DNA of 64,000 bases from Wolfiporia cocos (lineage: Eukaryota; Basidiomycota; Agaricomycetes; Polyporales; Phaeolaceae): NCBI GenBank assembly GCA_029448655.1, contig JACCLO010000005.1:1922001-1986000 (forward strand), read 5' to 3'. The translations under genes and the position numbers were made by a program. Under the pieces are notes generated by a model. It was not told the DNA's origin and did not search any database. It saw nothing but the letters and a program-made list of their open reading frames with translations. Position 1 is the first letter of the stretch, and each line of letters begins with the position of its first letter. Of the stretch, positions 58,863 to 64,000 are shown piece after piece.

Positions 58863-59268
58863 ATGGCGCTGAGAAAGGGCATTTACACAATCACAAATGT
58901 TGCCTGGGATAACCCAGTGTATCTGCCGAATGACGACGATCGAGGAGATCTACTCGGCAAAGTCCCGTTTCCCGGCAGGGATATCACCAAAGAAGAACAA
59001 GTGAGCAGCGCATCCGCCATATTGTCGCGATCTGTTCTCAGACTACGATGGGGATTTGCAGTGGGAGCTGGAACCATCAACGCGCCAAAGATATGTTATC
59101 AAGAACGTCCAATACAATCGATATGCTTCAGTAAAGTTTCAGCCAGAGTCCGGCTCGCCAGTGTTCAATACCAAAGCTGCGTTCACATGGCAAATAGCTC
59201 CCAATAACTACGGCCAAGATTTCTACAGGTGCATTGGAGATTCTGATACATGTAGGTATCTACGCTGA
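58863..59268 (+). CDS. Small beta-trefoil protein (ricin-B-like or mycocypin-like fold)
   Basis: About 120 residues in two exons, with the intron at about 59001-59059. The pattern GIYTITNVAWDNPVYLPNDD, then EQWELEPSTRQRYVIKNVQY and FTWQIAP repeats the 'YTI.NV' and 'W.I' signatures of beta-trefoil proteins found in mushrooms (lectins and protease inhibitors). No signal peptide, consistent with cytosolic fruiting-body proteins of this class. The carbohydrate-binding or inhibitory role is inferred from fold-like pattern only. The last residues (CIGDSDTCRYLR) could be altered by a small extra intron. Confidence 0.55.
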
Positions 59269-59637
59269 TGCATTACACAGTATTTTAGTACCCAGCACTA
59301 ATTTATCATGGGCTCTTGTTGATGAGCATGAGGATACTCCGGTATACTGCAATTCTGCATGTGACTTTTACTTGATTGACTGGATATGGCCGTGAACACT
59401 ATAGGTCGAGCTTCGTAATGCTTCTTCAACCCAATCACAATGTTTATGGAAGGTAGACTTCCTGCCAAACTTTCTCTCGCCGTTACCGTCAATACCGTGT
59501 TACCCGCAGATAATACCGTTTCCAAGACCTTCCAGCCACGAATCCACCGAGAAGATCTCTGTACTCTTTAATCGTTGGTCTAATCGACATACTTGTGGTG
59601 AAGCGTGCGAGGCTTATGCTCCTACGCAGTGATCGAG

Positions 59638-61436
59638 ATGCAGGGAGCATTACGCAACAGCAAGCCTCGACTGCTTCAGGTGGAGTTCTGCATTCAAGAT
59701 CAATATTTTAGAACAGCTATGAGTTCCAACAGCGCCAACCAGCCGCTGACCTGGCGCGAGCCTCTGCATTTGTACGTCCGCTGTTCTTTGACTTCGTACA
59801 AAGCAGCGGGCCCACAAGATCTGCATTAGGAGGTCGGTCAACGCTGCGGCAGACTTGGTTGCAGTGCTATACAGTCATGCTACGTTCGAAGCCAACGGAA
59901 TTTCTGGCGGCAATCTCATTGCAGAAGGACGCGTACTGATGAGAGACTTCATGGCTAACCTAGGAACTAAAGGTATGGCAGACTTTCTGATCAGTGTGCA
60001 TAACCCCTGGCGTCATAGAGAATACTTGCTAACGAACGGAGAGCAGAGATCGTGCTGCAAGGTGCGAGCAATGAGATCGATGGATCTGGCATAGTCTTAC
60101 GTGTGAGCTACGCCAGACTGAACGGTTAGTCGCCATTTCTGCGAAGCAGATAGCATCATGAACCTTAGATGACATAGGGTCAGACCGGAGAACAGCTGGG
60201 GCCTCCAGTGTTATTGCGGCGCAGAATCGCCCCACATCTACCAACATTTCTCAACTTCCATACGATATCATCTTCCGCATCTTGACCCGTCTGCGGGCAG
60301 CCGATATCGTCAGGCTCCTGAGCTCTTGCCGCGACCTGCATTCACTCATGTCAGATGAGCGGATATGGAGAAGTCTCTGCGCCCAGTATGGAATTCGTGA
60401 TGCGACCTTCAATGGTCATCGATCCTTCTACTCAGTATACGCGAAGCTGCTACACCCGTATGGTTATTTGATCGGACTTTGGGCCGGCGACCATCCAGTC
60501 ACAGGCCATCTTATCGAGTTCCGACTTGAATGGGGTAGCAAAGGAGAGACAGGCTTTATCGTAGGTGAGGTTTGGCTGACAGAACCATACGCTGCCAATC
60601 CGCTCGAGAGTCCCAAAAATCCACAATATGTTCGGGCACTCCAGATAGGCTTTTCGGATCACATACCCGCGCGTCATGGACGGAACGCTGCCACCACCCA
60701 ATCGGACCAAGTTGTAGTCTCGTGTTGCTCTCAGAACGTGGGTTTTGGCGGATGGCATCCTACATCCCTTCTTATGATGGGAGAGACATCCCAAAGCATT
60801 TTCCTATCATCAATTTATGGCACATTCAGACATCCTGATTTCCCTGACGGACAATCGAGCGTTTGGAAAGATGCTCATCGCGCCCTTCCTCAGCCCTGTC
60901 CTCCTCCGGTTGCCAATCAGATTGGTCCTGTTCCATTTGCTTATGGTGCACCAACGCCCACATTCGTGACTGCACCCACAGAGAACATCAAACCCATAGC
61001 ACTGTCCGTGGCATGCAGCTATAATTGCTTGCAAGCGCATTTGCCACCCCCTCGTTTCCCCTACGCCGTCAACATCTCTTCTCTTCCTCGATACTATCCA
61101 CTGCGTCCTGAGATCAGCATTGGGATAGATCCCTCTTCGCGTCAATGGAATCCAGCTACATTGACAGGGTTATGGCTCGGGAACTACAATGTCCACGGCA
61201 CGGAATATGTGTTCGTACATTGGGACAGTGAAAGTCAAATACTGTGCGGTATCAAGATAACGGGTGACGAGTATGTTCCGAGGGGAGTTACGACCTGGGA
61301 AGTCGATACTTCTTTCGCGCTTCCTCCACGACTGGACACACACACAATGGTGTTTCCCCAGCCAGGAAGAGACCAGTCACCATATAGAGTTTTTCGCGGG
61401 ACGATTGCTCTCAGCGTTGGTGTCGGCTACCTGTGA
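59638..61436 (+). CDS. C2-like plus F-box protein with FBXO31-like C-terminal domain
   Basis: Four exons join in phase. The first (59638-59771) reads VEFCIQDQYFRTAMSSNSAN and PLTWREPLHL. The second (from about 59831) reads NAAADLVAVLYSHATFEANG and LIAEGRVLMRDFMANLG. The third reads EIVLQGASNEIDGSGIVLRV. Together these look like a C2-type beta-sandwich. The next exon starts DDIGSDRRTAG and goes straight into an F-box, ISQLPYDIIFRILTRLRAAD. No in-frame ATG lies between an upstream stop and the F-box, so splicing to the C2 part is needed. The C-terminal half repeats GLWAGDHPVTGHLIEFRL and GLWLGNYNVHGTEYVFVHW with ITGDEYVPRG, as in the cyclin D1-binding domain of FBXO31. It is predicted to be an SCF ubiquitin-ligase substrate receptor, perhaps membrane-linked. 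The 5' end is uncertain, and another possible exon starts at 59440. Confidence 0.65.
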
Positions 61437-62130
61437 GTTTTCTCCTTCACGGAAAGTGGCGGGTTAGGCTGAGAATATGTATGCAGACCGCCTCAGCGGC
61501 GGCAAGATGCAATTGCGCTGGCTGTTGTGGCCCCTAACAAGTTGCACGTAACCTCACTGGACCAAGCTGTTCCGTTAGTCACATACGTACGCTATACCGG
61601 GCGACAAAACCGTACTCCCCGCTAGCCAGTATCAGCTGTCATCCCGAGGTGATTGGAATTAAGCACTCAACAAGAAAACTGTATGTTAAACACAATACGC
61701 TTGTAGTCAAATATGCGTTGAGTAAGCTGCATGATATTTGATTCAAGCCTCGAGGCAGAGACAGCCTGCTCTAGTCCTGTTCAAATCCAGACGATGGACT
61801 AGCAGGCAAACGTGAGCATATAAATTCTATCGATTGAAGGGGGGAATTGCAGGTCTTGAAGTTAATACTACAACCCCGCAAGCGACGCGATCACATGACT
61901 CAATCGACGAATATCCTGATGGGCGTTTGATCTTGCAATTGGACGCGTGTCTTGATGAAAACCCGTCTTCACGCCCTCGATGTGGATATCTTGCTGGACA
62001 TTGTCATCCAGACCAAAATAGTAGGCACCATCAAGGCTCGAGCGCCACCGAGGGGCACGTGAGCGCTTATCACTAATGGCCACTTCACTCACACCGCTCT
62101 TGACCCTCACTTAGACCTCGATTCCCTAGT
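61437..62130. other. Intergenic region
   Basis: No supported gene in about 700 bp. Frames at 61834-62076 and 61868-62110 overlap on opposite strands and look random. Confidence 0.5.
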
Positions 62131-62149
62131 CTTGTCTTGTCTTGTCTTC
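62131..62149 (+). repeat. (CTTGT)3 pyrimidine repeat before EAF start
   Basis: Three CTTGT units followed by CTTCC, ending 18 bp before the start codon. It may be an initiator-like pyrimidine tract or a microsatellite. Confidence 0.6.
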
Positions 62150-62167
62150 CAATAGCCATTACATGCC

Positions 62168-63834
62168 ATGGCTGCGACCTCATCATCCTCAAAGTCTTGG
62201 ATGCCTGCACCCGGTCGTCAGTCGGTCAACATTGGTTCGTCGCTGACTCGCGCTCTGAAGGCACGCAAGGGTATCCCTGCTCCCGCGAGAAATGCCAGGC
62301 TGCCAGATAAAGAGTTCTATTCCTTTCGCTGTCAGTAATGCACCAAGCTGCACTTCTCATAACTGAACGCCATGCTCTAGACAACTTTATGCCTGAGTCT
62401 GTGGACCCGACGAAGCCGGGTACTATCGAAGTTAAGAGAGGCAACGCCACCAGTGTCAATGTTCAGCGCGCTAGCAAACGGGTACGTATAGAGACACTTT
62501 TACAAACCATCATAACGAACTCCTACAGACGGGAGAGGGAGGTCTTACCTTCATTGGCCAGGAGCGGCCTGCTGAGTATCGGGAATGCGTATTGATCTAC
62601 GACGAAGACTCGCAGGTATGCGTACACTTTCCACGGCGTACTGATTACATTCAACATGCATACGCAGAACTATTACTTGGAGAAGCTTGATTCGTCCGTC
62701 AAATTGACGTATGACCTCACCACGTCCCGCGTCCACCGGCATCCGGGTTCACGTATGTATCCTCGTTCGTATGCTATCACCCACAAACAATGAAACATTT
62801 CCATCTGCGTAATAGCCATCCCGTCTGCCTCAGGCTCTGGTCCATCCACGCAATTACAGACGCCGCCCTTATCAACTTCGCGCCGTCCGCAGAATGCGAA
62901 AGTGGATGAAGAACTTGAGGCACTTCTTTCCGAAGCACCGGAGGATGCTAGTGGCGAGGTCCATGACGAGCTCAAGACCGTCGCGCCAGCGCCACAGAGC
63001 CACACGTCGGCACCCCTAGGCAAGGTTGATCCGCAGTCAAAGAAGAAGTTAACGCTCAGCGACATGCGCAAAGCGAAGATGGCGCAGAAGGAGGAGGGAG
63101 AGGCGAGCGAAGGCGAGATTATCGAAGACGTGAAGCCTACTCCTAGATCACAGCCGGCCACGCAAGCTCGTACCGCGAAGCCAGCGCAGGATCGGCTGCT
63201 TTCAGCACCGAAGTCCCGGCCTTCCGCCGTGCAGCCACCGTCTGTGCCATTGGCAACGACCAGTCCGAAGCGTCCCCACATGGAGGAGGAGACGCTTGAG
63301 TTCAGCCGTCCCTCGCAGCCCGCAAAACGTACGCATGTATCTCCTTCGCCATCTTCTAAACAGAAGGACACCGCGCCTGCGCTTGCTCTGTCGTTCCCTG
63401 GATCTGGCGGTGATATTATTTCCTTCCCGCCCGCTCCCCCTGCAGCCCTCGACTCAGAAGATGAGGACTGGTCGCCGGTCGAACCATCGCCGCCGGCGCC
63501 GGCGCCCGAGCTGGCCTTCGCGCCACGCACCATCGTAATGGAGGAGATAGTGCCTACCTCCGATCGGCCCGCAGACGTGCAAGAGCCGGACGAGGAAGAA
63601 CCACGGGACTTTGACATGGACGCATTTGAGGCGGAGATGAATCTACAGTTGGGCGACATGCAGGGAGCGGACGCAGATGGCGACGAGGACGATGGCGATG
63701 GCGACGATGACTTCCTCGAGGAGGCAATTTCAGTGAGAGAGGGTTCACCCGACGGGCTTTTTGGCAGCGCAGGAGCGGCATACTCCAACGACGAAGACGA
63801 CGAAGACTACTCGAGCAGCGACGATAGTGAGTGA
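62168..63834 (+). CDS. ELL-associated factor EAF, Pol II elongation
   Basis: EAF proteins bind ELL and stimulate RNA polymerase II elongation. The N-terminal conserved domain is built from short exons: SVNIGSSLTRALKARKG and FYSFRYNFMPESVDPTKPG, then TGEGGLTFIGQERPAEYREC and VLIYDEDSQNYYLEKLDSSV, and KLTYDLTTSRVHRHPG. The rest is a disordered, acidic, Ser/Pro-rich transactivation-like region with EGEIIEDVKPTPR and a terminal run of Asp/Glu/Ser (DEDDGDGDDDFLEE). About 440 residues. The start at the second of two close ATG codons (62168) gives the frame. Family length and order fit well. Confidence 0.9.
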
Positions 63835-64000
63835 GATAGGCAGGAGCGATAGGGGTTTTGGCATATTGATCATCTCTAATTGTATTTGGACATTGACTAT
63901 CATCAGATCTACTGGATAGATGCACCAATGGACCTCAGGCCAGAGTAGGGCTGTGGTGACTTACTGTCATCTAATACATACTCGCTACACCGTCAGCCTT
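63835..64000. other. 3' flank of EAF, window end
   Basis: Short AT-rich tail with no feature. The EAF polyadenylation region should lie here. Confidence 0.4.

Noticed and set aside
61760..61810. tRNA-like gttcaaatcc motif
   Set aside because: The flanking bases do not form a T stem and no acceptor or anticodon stem can be folded around it.
62673..63788. Open frame of 371 codons antisense to EAF
   Set aside because: Ser/Ala-rich shadow of the acidic EAF coding strand. No start context, domain or splice support.
1..64000. A single metabolic gene cluster or defence system across the window
   Set aside because: The accessory enzymes (methyltransferase, peroxygenase, galactanase) lie tens of kilobases apart among housekeeping genes, with no shared backbone enzyme such as a PKS, NRPS or terpene synthase.

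Overview
The window looks like nuclear DNA of a filamentous basidiomycete, most likely a wood- or litter-associated agaricomycete. Genes are split by many short introns (mostly about 50-70 nt, GT/AG, often with a CTAAY-type branch site). They lie close together on both strands and encode ordinary eukaryotic housekeeping proteins plus fungal accessory enzymes: a heme-thiolate peroxygenase, a secreted exo-beta-1,3-galactanase, O-methyltransferases and a GILT-type thiol reductase. I saw no bacterial operon, CRISPR array or rRNA. The species cannot be named from the sequence alone.

Layout. 0-9.8 kb is a rearranged block. An O-methyltransferase gene and its flanks occur twice in direct orientation. 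The block ends inside the last exon of RPN11, so the left copy carries a stray piece of the RPN11 3' end. The right-hand methyltransferase copy has an internal stop codon. The left-hand flank carries a GC-rich insertion of about 330 bp. 9.7-29 kb is housekeeping: RPN11 (proteasome lid), a divergently transcribed basidiomycete protein, VPS52 (GARP complex), EFR3 (PI4-kinase anchor), a BRCT protein, OST1, mitochondrial uL22m, YOS1, a GILT reductase and MIX23. 29.5-34 kb holds two C2H2 zinc-finger genes of one family. 34-37.6 kb is gene-poor.

37.6-64 kb holds a kelch-repeat membrane protein, a large disordered protein with NPF repeats, an HDEL-tagged ER HSP90 (GRP94-like) with a 15-nt micro-exon, a TCERG1/CA150-like WW-FF protein, a small peroxygenase convergent with a secreted GH43 galactanase, a small beta-trefoil protein, a C2 plus F-box fusion with an FBXO31-like C-terminus, and the transcription elongation factor EAF.

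Several genes serve the secretory pathway (OST1, YOS1, GRP94, VPS52, EFR3) and two serve Pol II elongation (TCERG1-like, EAF), but their order does not suggest a dedicated gene cluster. Coordinates for spliced genes run from start codon to stop codon with introns included. Splice sites were inferred by reading frame and consensus only.
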